From the NCBI GenBank assembly GCA_947258815.1, contig CAMYJW010000016.1, positions 1 to 51,933 of the forward strand: a stretch of DNA of 51,933 bases, in the 5' to 3' direction. Of this stretch, positions 9,397 to 18,399 are shown piece by piece. Source of the DNA: an uncultured Sphingomonadaceae bacterium. Lineage in GTDB: Bacteria; Pseudomonadota; Alphaproteobacteria; Sphingomonadales; Sphingomonadaceae. Each line of letters begins with the position of its first letter. The first letter of the stretch is position 1. A program made the position numbers and the translations under genes. Under the pieces are notes generated by a model, which saw only the letters and a list, made by a program, of their open reading frames with translations, was not told the origin of the DNA and did no database searches.

Positions 9397-9884
9397 AAAG
9401 TTCATCGCAAGCCCGCTCTGCCGCGCGGCTGGCCGCCGTTCAGGCGCTTTATCAGTTCGAAATGGAACAGACGCCGCAAGCCCGGCTGCTGGACGAATTT
9501 CATCAGCACCGGCTGAGTGGAGAGGCAGACCCGGAAATAGACGACGCGCAGCTCGTAAAAGCGGAAGTTGCGTTTTTTGACGATGTGGTTTGCGGCGTGA
9601 TCGCGCGGCGCGACGAAATCGACGCGGCGTTGACTGAAAAACTGGCACAAGGCTGGTCTATCGCGCGGCTTGACCGGACGATGCTGCAAATCCTGCGCGC
9701 AGGCGCGTGGGAACTGATGGCCCGCGCCGATGTGCCGACGGGCGCAGCGATTTCCGAATATGTCGATGTCGCGCACGCCTTCTTCGATGCGCGCGAGGCA
9801 AAATTCGTCAACGGCGTGCTCGATGGTGTTGCCAAAACGGTCCGGTCGGGGTCGAAACCGGCTTCGCAGGAGCCGTCGAGCTGA
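9393..9884 (+). CDS. nusB: transcription antitermination factor NusB
   Basis: A 163-residue NusB, which binds boxA RNA with S10 (NusE) for rRNA antitermination. The family signature is clear: SARLAAVQALYQFEM near the start, the central ARLDRTMLQILRAGAWELM, ISEYVDVAHAFFDAREAKFVNGVLD near the end. Translation starts inside the hisD stop codon, and its own stop sits in a CTGA that probably starts thiL. Confidence 0.97.
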   Translation: MKSSSQARSAARLAAVQALYQFEMEQTPQARLLDEFHQHRLSGEADPEIDDAQLVKAEVAFFDDVVCGVIARRDEIDAALTEKLAQGWSIARLDRTMLQILRAGAWELMARADVPTGAAISEYVDVAHAFFDAREAKFVNGVLDGVAKTVRSGSKPASQEPSS

Positions 9885-10750
9885 GCGACGAGTTCGCCTT
9901 TATCGAACATTTGCGCGGGCTGGCCGATCATCCCGGCGCGCGAAACCTGAACGATGATTGCGCGGTAATCGAAATCGGCTCGGAAACGCTGGTCCTCACC
10001 CACGACATGATGAGCGAAGGGATTCATTTCCTTGCCGGACAGGATGCAGCGGACGTTGCGTGGAAGCTGGTTACCGTCAACATCTCCGATCTTGCGGCCA
10101 AAGGCGCGAAGCCGGTCGGCATGTTGCTCGGCTATATGCTGGGCGCAAACGACGCACGCTTTCTGAGCGGACTGGAAGAGGCACTGCACCACTATGATGT
10201 GCCGCTGCTGGGCGGCGATACGATCGCGGGCCAGGGCGCACAGACGATGGGGCTGACCGCGATCGGCAAGGCCACCCACTGCCCTGTGCCCTCTCGCGGC
10301 GGCGCACAGGTGGGGGACAGCGCCTATGTCACCGGACCAGTCGGCGCGGCGATGCTGGGGTTTGAGGCGCTGAAACAAGGCAAGGGCGACAGCGCCGCCT
10401 ATCGCAGGCCGGTCGCGCTGATGAAGGAAGGCATTGCCCTTTGCCCGCATGTCACCGCGATGATGGACATTTCCGATGGACTGCTGCTCGATGCCTTCCG
10501 GCTTGCCACCGCCAGCAACGTGACACTGGCTATCGATCGCGGCGACGTGCCGATTGCCACCCCTGAAAACCGCCGTGACGATGCCATGCGCTGGGGCGAC
10601 GATTATCAGTTGCTGTTCACCGCGCCCGCCGATGTCGCGCTTCCGGTCACCGCGCATCATATCGGACAAGTTATCGCGCGCTCCTCGTCGCCCGTTCTGC
10701 TCGATGGATATGCCCTGCGCGGCACCCAGGACCTTGGCTACCAGCACTGA
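9881..10750 (+). CDS. thiL: thiamine-monophosphate kinase, probable CTG start
   Basis: A ThiL of about 289 residues that phosphorylates thiamine monophosphate to the cofactor TPP. Motifs are NDDCAVIE, LTHDMMSEGIHF, NISDLAAKGAKP, GGDTIAGQ and MMDISDGLLLDAFRLA (metal and ATP binding). No ATG, GTG or TTG lies in frame between a GTG at 9707, deep inside nusB, and the conserved N-terminus. A CTG at 9881 overlaps the nusB stop as CTGA and sits 8 nt after an AGGAG (9868-9872). I infer CTG as the start. The alternative is a 347-residue protein from 9707 with an arginine-rich extension that is merely the shadow of nusB. Confidence 0.9.
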   Translation: MSDEFAFIEHLRGLADHPGARNLNDDCAVIEIGSETLVLTHDMMSEGIHFLAGQDAADVAWKLVTVNISDLAAKGAKPVGMLLGYMLGANDARFLSGLEEALHHYDVPLLGGDTIAGQGAQTMGLTAIGKATHCPVPSRGGAQVGDSAYVTGPVGAAMLGFEALKQGKGDSAAYRRPVALMKEGIALCPHVTAMMDISDGLLLDAFRLATASNVTLAIDRGDVPIATPENRRDDAMRWGDDYQLLFTAPADVALPVTAHHIGQVIARSSSPVLLDGYALRGTQDLGYQH

Positions 10751-10881
10751 GAACGGCCTGTCCGGCAGAAATGCGGCAACAGGGCTTGCGCGCCGCGCGG
10801 GGAGGCATTAGCCCTTCGACCCGTGCAATCTTCGGAACCGGAGAATGTAACATATGAGAAAACAACAGGAGGGGGCGTTCC

Positions 10882-12990
10882 GTGAATCTAGTCACGATCG
10901 CAATTGTCTTAGGGCTACTGGCCGTTCTTTATGGCTTTGTCACCAGCCGCCAGGTGCTTGGTGCATCTGCCGGCAATGAAAAGATGCAGGAAATTGCCGG
11001 TGCTATTCAGGAAGGTGCGCAAGCCTATCTGAAGCGGCAATATACCACGATCGCCTTTGTCGGCGTGGTCGTGGCTGTCATCATCTTCGCCACGCTGGGC
11101 GCGATTTCCGCAATCGGGTTTATCGTTGGCGCAATTCTTTCCGGCGTCGCCGGGTTCATCGGGATGAACATCTCGGTTCGCTCGAACGTGCGCACGGCCG
11201 CTGCCGCGCAGACGGGCCTGCAGGAAGGCCTCACCGTTGCGTTTCGCGCAGGTGCGGTTACCGGGATGCTGGTTGCGGGCCTTGCCCTCCTCGCCATCGC
11301 GGTGTTCTTCTATGTGCTGATCGGCACGATGGGCCTCGATCTCACGGTTCTGGCCGAAAAGCGCGAAGTTATCGACGCTCTGGTCGGGCTGGCCTTTGGC
11401 GCATCGCTGATCTCGATCTTCGCGCGTCTTGGCGGAGGTATCTTCACCAAGGCCGCTGATGTTGGCGCCGATCTCGTCGGCAAGGTTGAAGCGGGCATCC
11501 CAGAAGACGATCCGCGCAACCCGGCAACAATTGCCGATAACGTGGGCGATAACGTTGGTGACTGCGCCGGCATGGCGGCCGACCTGTTCGAGACATATGT
11601 TGTGACCGTTGGCGCGACGATGGTTTTGACGGCTCTGCTGCTCACCGGCCTCGCCAGCGCCGAACTGACCGCACTGATGAGCCTGCCGCTGCTGGTTGGC
11701 GGTGTCTGCATCGTCACCTCGATCATCGGGACTTACATGGTCCGCCTTGGCGGCTCGAAAAACATCATGGGGGCGCTCTACAAGGGCTTCATCACCACCG
11801 CTGTTCTTTCGATCCCGGCGATCTACTGGGCAACCGATTATGCCATCGGGATGGGCCAGTCCTACACCGTCGGCGAGCAGAGCTTCACCGGCATGTCGCT
11901 GTTCTGGGCGATGATGGTGGGCCTTGCTGTTACCGGCCTGATCATCTGGATCACCGAGTATTATACGGGCACTGAATATCGCCCGGTTCGCTCAATCGCG
12001 AAAGCTTCGGAAACGGGGCATGGCACCAACGTCATTCAGGGGCTGGCGATCAGCCTTGAATCGACCGCGCTGCCAACGCTGGTGATCGTGATCGGTATTA
12101 TCGTCACGTATCAGCTGGCCGGTCTGATGGGCATTGCCTTTGCCGCCACTTCGATGCTGGCGCTTGCCGGTATGGTCGTTGCGCTTGATGCCTATGGCCC
12201 GGTTACGGACAATGCTGGCGGTATCGCCGAAATGTCCGAGCTGGACGAGAGCGTTCGCGAGAAAACAGACGCGCTCGATGCGGTGGGCAACACCACCAAG
12301 GCGGTTACCAAAGGCTATGCCATCGGCTCTGCCGGTCTGGCCGCGCTGGTGCTGTTCTCGGCCTACACTGCCGATCTCAAGGAGTTCTTCCCGGATCTCC
12401 AGGTGAGCTTCAGCCTTGAAAACCCTTATGTCATTGTCGGCCTGCTGCTGGGCGCATTGCTGCCCTATCTGTTTGGCGCGATGGGCATGACGGCTGTGGG
12501 CCGTGCTGCAGGTGACGTTGTCAAAGACGTGCGTGCGCAGTTTGCGGCCGACAAGGGCATCATGGAAGGCACCAGCCGTCCTGATTATGCGCGAACGGTC
12601 GATCTTGTCACCAAGGCGGCGATCAAGGAAATGATCGTGCCGTCGATGCTGCCGGTTCTGGCCCCGATCGTGGTTTATTTCGTGATCGCCGCAGTTGGCG
12701 GTCAGGAAAATGGCTTTGCCGCGCTTGGCGCACTGCTGCTGGGCGTGATCGTGTCGGGCATCTTCGTTGCCCTGTCGATGACGGCAGGCGGCGGCGCCTG
12801 GGACAATGCCAAGAAATATATCGAAGATGGCAATCACGGCGGCAAGGGCTCTGACGCCCACCACGCCGCGGTGACGGGCGATACGGTTGGCGATCCTTAC
12901 AAGGATACCGCCGGTCCGGCCGTTAACCCGATGATCAAGATCACCAATATCGTGGCTCTGCTGCTTCTGGCAGTGCTTGCTGCCGGCTGA
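10882..12990 (+). CDS. hppA: K+-independent H+-translocating membrane pyrophosphatase
   Basis: A 702-residue vacuolar-type pyrophosphatase that couples PPi hydrolysis to proton export across the inner membrane. About 16 hydrophobic segments are visible. The substrate-binding signature [11 protein letters not shown] and [15 protein letters not shown] are present, as is the C-terminal DNAKKYIE...[21 protein letters not shown]. At residue 473, in GNTTKA, there is Lys where K+-dependent enzymes have Ala, which marks the K+-independent class. The GTG start at 10882 follows a strong AGGAGGGGG site (10867-10875). A terminator follows at 13018. Confidence 0.97.
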   Translation: MNLVTIAIVLGLLAVLYGFVTSRQVLGASAGNEKMQEIAGAIQEGAQAYLKRQYTTIAFVGVVVAVIIFATLGAISAIGFIVGAILSGVAGFIGMNISVRSNVRTAAAAQTGLQEGLTVAFRAGAVTGMLVAGLALLAIAVFFYVLIGTMGLDLTVLAEKREVIDALVGLAFGASLISIFARLGGGIFTKAADVGADLVGKVEAGIPEDDPRNPATIADNVGDNVGDCAGMAADLFETYVVTVGATMVLTALLLTGLASAELTALMSLPLLVGGVCIVTSIIGTYMVRLGGSKNIMGALYKGFITTAVLSIPAIYWATDYAIGMGQSYTVGEQSFTGMSLFWAMMVGLAVTGLIIWITEYYTGTEYRPVRSIAKASETGHGTNVIQGLAISLESTALPTLVIVIGIIVTYQLAGLMGIAFAATSMLALAGMVVALDAYGPVTDNAGGIAEMSELDESVREKTDALDAVGNTTKAVTKGYAIGSAGLAALVLFSAYTADLKEFFPDLQVSFSLENPYVIVGLLLGALLPYLFGAMGMTAVGRAAGDVVKDVRAQFAADKGIMEGTSRPDYARTVDLVTKAAIKEMIVPSMLPVLAPIVVYFVIAAVGGQENGFAALGALLLGVIVSGIFVALSMTAGGGAWDNAKKYIEDGNHGGKGSDAHHAAVTGDTVGDPYKDTAGPAVNPMIKITNIVALLLLAVLAAG

Positions 12991-13017
12991 TCCGCGCATC
13001 ATCGCGCAACAGTTCAG

Positions 13018-13055
13018 GCCCCGTCCGGCATTGTCCGGGCGGGGCTTAACTTTTT
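13018..13055 (+). terminator. rho-independent terminator of hppA
   Basis: Stem gccccgtccgg (13018-13028) pairs with ccgggcggggc (13035-13045), with one G-T pair, around a 6-nt loop. It is followed by ttaactttttg with a run of five T at 13051-13055. It lies 27 nt after the hppA stop codon. Confidence 0.85.
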
Positions 13056-13173
13056 GAAGACCGGGTGTCCCGCGTGCGAACGTCCGTCAATCGGTTAGCA
13101 ATTCCTTGATTTTCACCTGTTAAGACCGGCCCACTGGCGCACAAAGCCAAGGCTTTCAAAGGTTAAGACATCG

Positions 13174-14343
13174 GTGGCCACCAAGGCGCAATTGCGGCCC
13201 ATGCCAGACTGGCAACCGCCGGTCGTCGCCGATTGCCCGGCAACGGGCCGGATCGTCTGCGTTCCGTGGCGCGATATGACCGCCCGATCAGCGAACTGGA
13301 ACCGGCTTGCCGAAACCGCCGCGGAGCCCAATCCGTTCTTTGAAAGCTGGTATCTCCTGCCGTCGCTCAATGTCTTCGATCCCGAAGGCGACGTTCACAT
13401 CCTGCGTTACGAGCAAGGCGGCAAGCTGCGCGGCCTTTTGCCGGTTGCGCGAACGGGCCGCTATTACCACTTGCCGATACCCAACCTCGCCAGCTGGCTT
13501 CACGCGAATTGCTTTCTGGGCACACCGCTTGTCGAGACAGGGTATGAAGTGCCGTTCTGGCAGGCGCTTTTGGGATGGTCGGACGATAACGCCGGAATGG
13601 CGCTGTTTCTGCATCTGCGCGCAATGCCGCTGGCCGGACCTGTCTATGCCGCGCTGCAAGGCGTTCTCGCCGGTGGATCGCGTCAGGCCGCAATCGTGCA
13701 TCGCGAGGAACGCGCGTTGCTTGCATCCGATCTCGATGCCGACGCCTATTGGCAAGCCTCGCTTTCCTCAAAGAAGCGCAAGGAGCTGCGCCGCCAGCTG
13801 AACCGCCTGAGCGATGAAGGCCGCGTCGCTTTCGTCAGCCAGGCAGACGATACCAACCTCGCCGAATGGATCGAACAGTTTCTCGTGCTTGAAAGCGCGG
13901 GCTGGAAAGGGCGCGCCGGTTCCGCGCTGGCAACAGAGCCGCGCACGGCCACACTTTTTCGCGAAAGCCTGATCGGCGCGGCCACGCATGGCAAGCTGGA
14001 GCGGCTGACACTCACACTCAATGACAGGCCGATCGCGATGCTTGCCAGTTTTCTGGCCAGCCCCGGCGCGTTTTCGTTCAAAACCGCGTTTGACGAGCAA
14101 TACGCCCGTTTCTCTCCCGGCGTTCTGCTGCAACGTGAAAATCTGGCGATGCTGGATCGCGAAAACATCGCATGGTGCGATAGCTGCGCTGCATCGGACC
14201 ACCCGATGATCGACCGTATCTGGCGCGAACGCCGCGCGATCGGACGCATTTCGATCGCCATCGGCGGACCGCTGCGTCGCGCCGCTTTTCGCCAGATCGT
14301 CCGCAGGGAAACCACCCACAACCCGGCAGGAGGTGCATCATGA
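13174..14343 (+). CDS. GNAT/BioF2-like acyltransferase (Acetyltransf_6 type)
   Basis: A 389-residue protein resembling the GNAT_acetyltransf_6/BioF2-like (CelD/FemAB-related) family. Typical parts are NPFFESWYLLPSL near residue 48, the central basic KKRKELRRQLNRL, ESAGWKGRAGSAL, and the C-terminal GNAT core with RPIAMLASFL and FSFKTAFDEQYARFSPGVLLQRE. Family members transfer acyl or aminoacyl groups to polysaccharides, peptides or lipids; the substrate here is unknown. The start is GTG 13174 or ATG 13201. Its stop overlaps the start of the JmjC-like gene (ATGA at 14340), so the two products are made together and probably act in one modification pathway. Confidence 0.85.
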   Translation: MATKAQLRPMPDWQPPVVADCPATGRIVCVPWRDMTARSANWNRLAETAAEPNPFFESWYLLPSLNVFDPEGDVHILRYEQGGKLRGLLPVARTGRYYHLPIPNLASWLHANCFLGTPLVETGYEVPFWQALLGWSDDNAGMALFLHLRAMPLAGPVYAALQGVLAGGSRQAAIVHREERALLASDLDADAYWQASLSSKKRKELRRQLNRLSDEGRVAFVSQADDTNLAEWIEQFLVLESAGWKGRAGSALATEPRTATLFRESLIGAATHGKLERLTLTLNDRPIAMLASFLASPGAFSFKTAFDEQYARFSPGVLLQRENLAMLDRENIAWCDSCAASDHPMIDRIWRERRAIGRISIAIGGPLRRAAFRQIVRRETTHNPAGGAS

Positions 14344-15179
14344 CCGTTTTTGACAACCACAGCCGCGCCACATTCGCCGCGCACTATCCAGAGAAACCCC
14401 ATACGCTGCGGCACCAGCTGGGCGCGCATCCGCTGATGACATTCGATGCCCTCGCCTCGCTGGCCGAAGCGTTGCCCGAAGCATCGGTTGAATACAACGC
14501 GGCCGATCAGCCCATCGGAATTGACGGCAAGCCCGAACCCACCGGCATTCCCATCGGTGAAACCATCCGCAATATCGGCACATCGGGCAGCTGGGCGGCA
14601 ATCAAGAATATTGAGCAGGACCCGGCCTATGCAGCGTTGCTGAGCGAACTGCTCGATGAATTGCGGCCCGAGATCGAAGCAAAGACCGGCCGCATGCTGA
14701 TGACTCAGGGGTTCGTGTTCGTCACATCACCGGGCGGGGTCACGCCATATCATTTCGACCCGGAACACAACATCCTGCTGCAGGTCCACGGCTCGAAAGT
14801 GATGACCCAGTTTCCTGCGGGAGATGCAACTTATGCGCCCGATGAGATGCACGAAAGCTACCACACTGGCGGCGCGCGCGAACTGACCTGGCGCGATGAA
14901 CTGGCGCAAGGCGGCCAGGAATTTGAAATCGGAGCCGGCGAAGCGCTGTTCGTGCCGGTCATGGCGCCGCATTTCGTGCGCAATGGGCCCGAACCCTCGG
15001 TTTCGCTCTCAATCACGTGGCGTTCGGAATGGAGTTATGCCGAAGCCGATGCGCGCGCAATGAACGCGATGCTGCGACGCGCGGGCCTGAAGCCGGGCAG
15101 CACCGGACGCTGGCCGGTCAGCAATTTGCCAAAGGCTTATGGCTATCGCGCGCTGCGCAAACTGGGAATCGCCAGCTAG
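14340..15179 (+). CDS. JmjC/cupin-like putative Fe(II)/2-oxoglutarate oxygenase
   Basis: A 279-residue cupin-like protein. The middle contains TPYHFDPEHNILLQVHGSK, an HxD motif (H138, D140) in a JmjC/Cupin_8-like fold. A distal His in VMAPHFVRNG (H211) would complete the iron triad. This makes it a candidate Fe(II)/2-oxoglutarate-dependent hydroxylase. Such proteins are often automatically named 'transcription factor jumonji', but no DNA-binding domain is visible. It starts within the stop codon of the GNAT gene, so their stoichiometry is coupled. It converges with the SIR2-like gene, 21 nt apart. Substrate unknown. Confidence 0.82.
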   Translation: MTVFDNHSRATFAAHYPEKPHTLRHQLGAHPLMTFDALASLAEALPEASVEYNAADQPIGIDGKPEPTGIPIGETIRNIGTSGSWAAIKNIEQDPAYAALLSELLDELRPEIEAKTGRMLMTQGFVFVTSPGGVTPYHFDPEHNILLQVHGSKVMTQFPAGDATYAPDEMHESYHTGGARELTWRDELAQGGQEFEIGAGEALFVPVMAPHFVRNGPEPSVSLSITWRSEWSYAEADARAMNAMLRRAGLKPGSTGRWPVSNLPKAYGYRALRKLGIAS

Positions 15180-15200
15180 GATCACGGTGCTCAGGCAGCC

Positions 15201-16229
15201 TCAGCTTTCAAGCAGCAGGCTGAAATCGCGCATTAAATCGACGCATTTCGCATTCATGATCAGCAGCGCCTCATCATGCTCTATGCCCATCTTGCGCTTG
15301 AGCATGCGAACCACGGACGCCCGGTTGGTCTGCGACAGGCCATAAACCGTCGCGGCCACTTCGGGATCGTGCGAAAGGCCGTAATCGACAAGCAGATCGA
15401 CATTCTGCGGCTGGAAACCAAAACCCAAAAACACGATGCGCTTGGCGGTCGATACGATACCGCGAATGTCGGTCATCATCCGGTGATCGCGCGCCACATC
15501 GCTGGTGGTGCGGATAAGTTGCGTCAGATTATGAATGTTCCAGGGTTGCTCGGTCCCCCATTCGCAATCCGCACCCTCGCCCGACTGCCATGGCAGCCGT
15601 CCGACCGTGCCATAAGGATGAATGATGTTCAGCTTCGCCGCGACGATCTGCTGCGCTTCCTTCAACTCCATCCCGAACGCGATGGTATAGGCATAAGGCA
15701 GGAAATGTTCGATCGAACGATCATAGTTGAAACTGATGATCGAAAGATCATCAAGGCTCTGCTCCACTTTCGATCGCGGCACACCGGACGTAACCAGTTG
15801 CCCCAGCTCGAAAAGCCAGGTGTCGGTGCCCTGGATCGGCAGTTCGCCCGGATTTCTTGGCGTCAGCCGCAGAATTGATTTGGCTTCCGCCTGACAGATA
15901 AAGTGAACGATCCCCAGCTTGGCGAACGCGGCGATCATCGGATCGGTATCGTGCTGATCGATCACGCTGTCTATGGAACGGCCGATCTTGCTGGCGGTGC
16001 GCAATCGCTCTGCCGCGCGATAGATGTCCTTTTCGGACTTACCGAGACGGCCCGACATCTTCTGAACGTATTGCGCAAGCGTGACGGCGTCCTTCGTCTG
16101 AAGGTCGGTGCCGAACCGTGAGAAATCGAACCCCTGGCCGATCCGCGTGAGCAACTCGTCGTTACCCGGCAGTTGCAGTTCGCAACTCGCGCCAGCACCG
16201 ACGACAAGTGTTGTCTTGGATCTGATCAT
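15201..16229 (-). CDS. standalone SIR2-like protein
   Basis: A 342-residue protein with the pattern of SIR2-like (SIR2_2) proteins. These are the glycine loop TLVVGAGAS (residues 7-15), SIISFNYDRSIEHFL with N168 and D170, IIHPYGT with H204 at the position of the sirtuin catalytic His, and IVFLGFGFQPQN near the C-terminus. Many relatives are NAD-consuming effectors of phage-defence systems, but some are single genes of unknown role. There is no zinc-binding Cys cluster of a classical deacetylase. The ATG at 16229 is chosen because the open frame upstream adds only a low-complexity stretch. No partner gene (Argonaute, TIR, HerA) is adjacent. Confidence 0.75.
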   Translation of the reverse strand: MIRSKTTLVVGAGASCELQLPGNDELLTRIGQGFDFSRFGTDLQTKDAVTLAQYVQKMSGRLGKSEKDIYRAAERLRTASKIGRSIDSVIDQHDTDPMIAAFAKLGIVHFICQAEAKSILRLTPRNPGELPIQGTDTWLFELGQLVTSGVPRSKVEQSLDDLSIISFNYDRSIEHFLPYAYTIAFGMELKEAQQIVAAKLNIIHPYGTVGRLPWQSGEGADCEWGTEQPWNIHNLTQLIRTTSDVARDHRMMTDIRGIVSTAKRIVFLGFGFQPQNVDLLVDYGLSHDPEVAATVYGLSQTNRASVVRMLKRKMGIEHDEALLIMNAKCVDLMRDFSLLLES

Positions 16230-16385
16230 GGAACCTGCGGTGCTTTCAACGGTTGCTGCGGCAGGGAAAACGGCTCCCCCCGCCAATGACCCCGGATAGC
16301 CCGCTTATGGTTAATTTTGCCTAACCAGAACGCGGAAATCTTCTGAAAATAAAGACTTTGGCGGCAAAAAGCATACAGAAACGCA

Positions 16386-18344
16386 TCAGGCGCCGGGATG
16401 ATAGAAATCGTATATTTTCCGCGCGACGGCTTCGCTGATGCCCGGCGTGCGCTTCAGATCCTCCAGCGCTGCGGCGCGGACTTTTCCGGCAGTCCCGAAA
16501 TTGAGCAACAACGCGCGTTTGCGCGCGGGCCCGATGCCGGGAATCTCGTCCAGCGGGCTGGCGCTGATTGCCTGACTGCGCTTCTTGCGATGCGCGCCGA
16601 TCGCGAAACGGTGCGCTTCATCGCGCAATCGCTGAATATAGAACAGAACCGGCGAATTGACCGGCAAAGTCTTTTCCCGGCCATCGGGAAAATGCAAAAT
16701 CTCGCGCCCGGCATTGCGATCCGGCCCTTTCGAGACACCGATCAGCGGCACATCCTCCACGCCCAGCTCGGCAAGCGCGGCCTGCACTGCGCTCATCTGT
16801 CCCTTGCCGCCGTCAATCAGCACCAGATCGGGCCAGGTAGCGATGCCGTCTGTCGTCGTCCGGTCCCGTTCCGGGTCTTCCTCCATCGCCCGCCCGAACC
16901 GGCGCGACATGACTTCGCGCATCATCGCGAAATCGTCGTTCGATTGCGCTTCGCGGATATTGAACTTGCGATATTGGTTCTTGACGAACCCCTCCGGCCC
17001 GGCGACGACCATCGCGCCAACCGCTTTCGCGCCCTGAATGTGGCTGTTATCGTAAATCTCGATGCGCTGCGGGACATCCGCAAGCTCAAGACATTCGGCC
17101 ATTTCACGCAGATTGCGGGTCTGCGTGCCACGTTCGGCAAGGCGACGATCCAGTGCTTCCTCGGCGTTGCGCGTTGCCTGCGCAACCAGCCTTTTACGAT
17201 TGCCGCGCAAAGGAACCGAGATTTCAACCTTGCCGCCCGCGCTTTCGCGCAGTGCCTCGGCAAGCAAACCGGCTTCGGGCAGCGCGCGATCGACCAGAAT
17301 TGCGCGCGCGGGCGGAACTTCCTCATAAAACTGGGCAAGGAAGCTCTGCAAAACGTCCGCATCGCCAAGGCCATCGGTGTGCGCCGGGAAAAACGCGCGG
17401 TGCCCCCAGTTCTGTCCACCGCGGATGAAAAATGCCTGAATGCCGGTTTGCCCGCCCTTGCTGGCCAGCGCGAAGATATCCGCATCGCCAAGGCCTTCGG
17501 CATTGACCGCCTGACTGCCCTGAATGAACGTCGCCGCGCGCAGGCGATCGCGCAGCAACGCCGCGCTTTCAAAGTCCAGCGCTTCAGACGCGGCATGCAT
17601 CCGCGCTTCGATCTCGCGCTGCACGGCCGATGATTTGCCGCCCAGAAAGTCCTTCGCCTGTCGCACCAGATCGGCATAATCGGACTCGTCGATCCGGCCC
17701 ACGCACGGCGCGGAGCAGCGCTTGATCTGATACAGCAGGCACGGGCGATCCCGGCGATCAAAAAAACTGTCTGTGCAGCTTCTTAGGAGAAACAGCTTCT
17801 GCAATGCATTAATTGTGGTGTTGACCGCCCCTGCCCCCGCGAACGGGCCATAATAGTTGCCCTTCGCCCGCCGCGCGCCGCGATGCTTCATCAGCCTGGG
17901 ATAGGCGTGATCGGATCGCAGCAGGATGAACGGGAAGCTCTTGTCGTCGCGCAGCAGCACATTGTAGGCCGGACGATACCGCTTGATGAGTTGCGCTTCG
18001 AGCAACAGCGCATCCGCTTCCGAATTGGTGGTGACGATCGTCATCGAACGGGTCTGGCTGACCATGCGTTGCAGGCGGTTGGGCAGTCGCTCGACCTGCG
18101 TGTAGTTCGTTACCCTGTTTTTCAACGCGCGCGCCTTGCCAACATACAGCACATCGCCGCGCGCATCGTGCATGCGATAGACACCCGGCCGCGCCGGAAG
18201 CGTGCGCACGGTATCGCGGATCACTTCAACGCCCTGTTTCAGATCGGGCTTGTCCGCGCCGCGCACGGTATATGTTGCACGCTCCTCATTGAAGCGTTCG
18301 GAGCCCGTGGGACTGGGCGGAGTTCCGGCAGGTGTGCGGGCCAT
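16386..18344 (-). CDS. uvrC: excinuclease ABC subunit C
   Basis: A 652-residue UvrC, which makes both incisions in nucleotide excision repair. The GIY-YIG domain is GVYRMHDARGDVLYVGKARALKNRV, with TSSEADALLLEAQLIKRYRP-like continuation. A UVR motif follows (RDRLRAATFIQ region), then the RNase H-like C-domain (IEIYDNSHIQGAKAVGAMV, PDLVLIDGGKGQMS). It ends with the tandem helix-hairpin-helix (IPGIGPARKRALLLNFG, TPGISEAVARKIYDFYH). The ATG at 18344 is used; upstream in-frame starts run into the neighbouring receptor gene. It lies 55 nt downstream of the TonB receptor on the same strand. Confidence 0.97.
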   Translation of the reverse strand: MARTPAGTPPSPTGSERFNEERATYTVRGADKPDLKQGVEVIRDTVRTLPARPGVYRMHDARGDVLYVGKARALKNRVTNYTQVERLPNRLQRMVSQTRSMTIVTTNSEADALLLEAQLIKRYRPAYNVLLRDDKSFPFILLRSDHAYPRLMKHRGARRAKGNYYGPFAGAGAVNTTINALQKLFLLRSCTDSFFDRRDRPCLLYQIKRCSAPCVGRIDESDYADLVRQAKDFLGGKSSAVQREIEARMHAASEALDFESAALLRDRLRAATFIQGSQAVNAEGLGDADIFALASKGGQTGIQAFFIRGGQNWGHRAFFPAHTDGLGDADVLQSFLAQFYEEVPPARAILVDRALPEAGLLAEALRESAGGKVEISVPLRGNRKRLVAQATRNAEEALDRRLAERGTQTRNLREMAECLELADVPQRIEIYDNSHIQGAKAVGAMVVAGPEGFVKNQYRKFNIREAQSNDDFAMMREVMSRRFGRAMEEDPERDRTTTDGIATWPDLVLIDGGKGQMSAVQAALAELGVEDVPLIGVSKGPDRNAGREILHFPDGREKTLPVNSPVLFYIQRLRDEAHRFAIGAHRKKRSQAISASPLDEIPGIGPARKRALLLNFGTAGKVRAAALEDLKRTPGISEAVARKIYDFYHPGA

Positions 18345-18399
18345 TGCGGACAGATAGGCGATCAGGCCGCACTTGGGGAGAGGCCCGGCGGCGACATCC

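Noticed and set aside
8161..9648. 495-codon minus-strand frame across hisD and nusB
   Set aside because: It is antisense to a clear hisD with all catalytic motifs. Its own translation has no domain character and is a high-GC shadow.
11992..13002. 336-codon minus-strand frame
   Set aside because: Antisense to the H+-pyrophosphatase; rich in His and Arg, as is usual for shadows of membrane proteins.
13046..13173. Gene between hppA and the GNAT gene
   Set aside because: Only short frames without start signals; probably the promoter region of the GNAT/JmjC pair.
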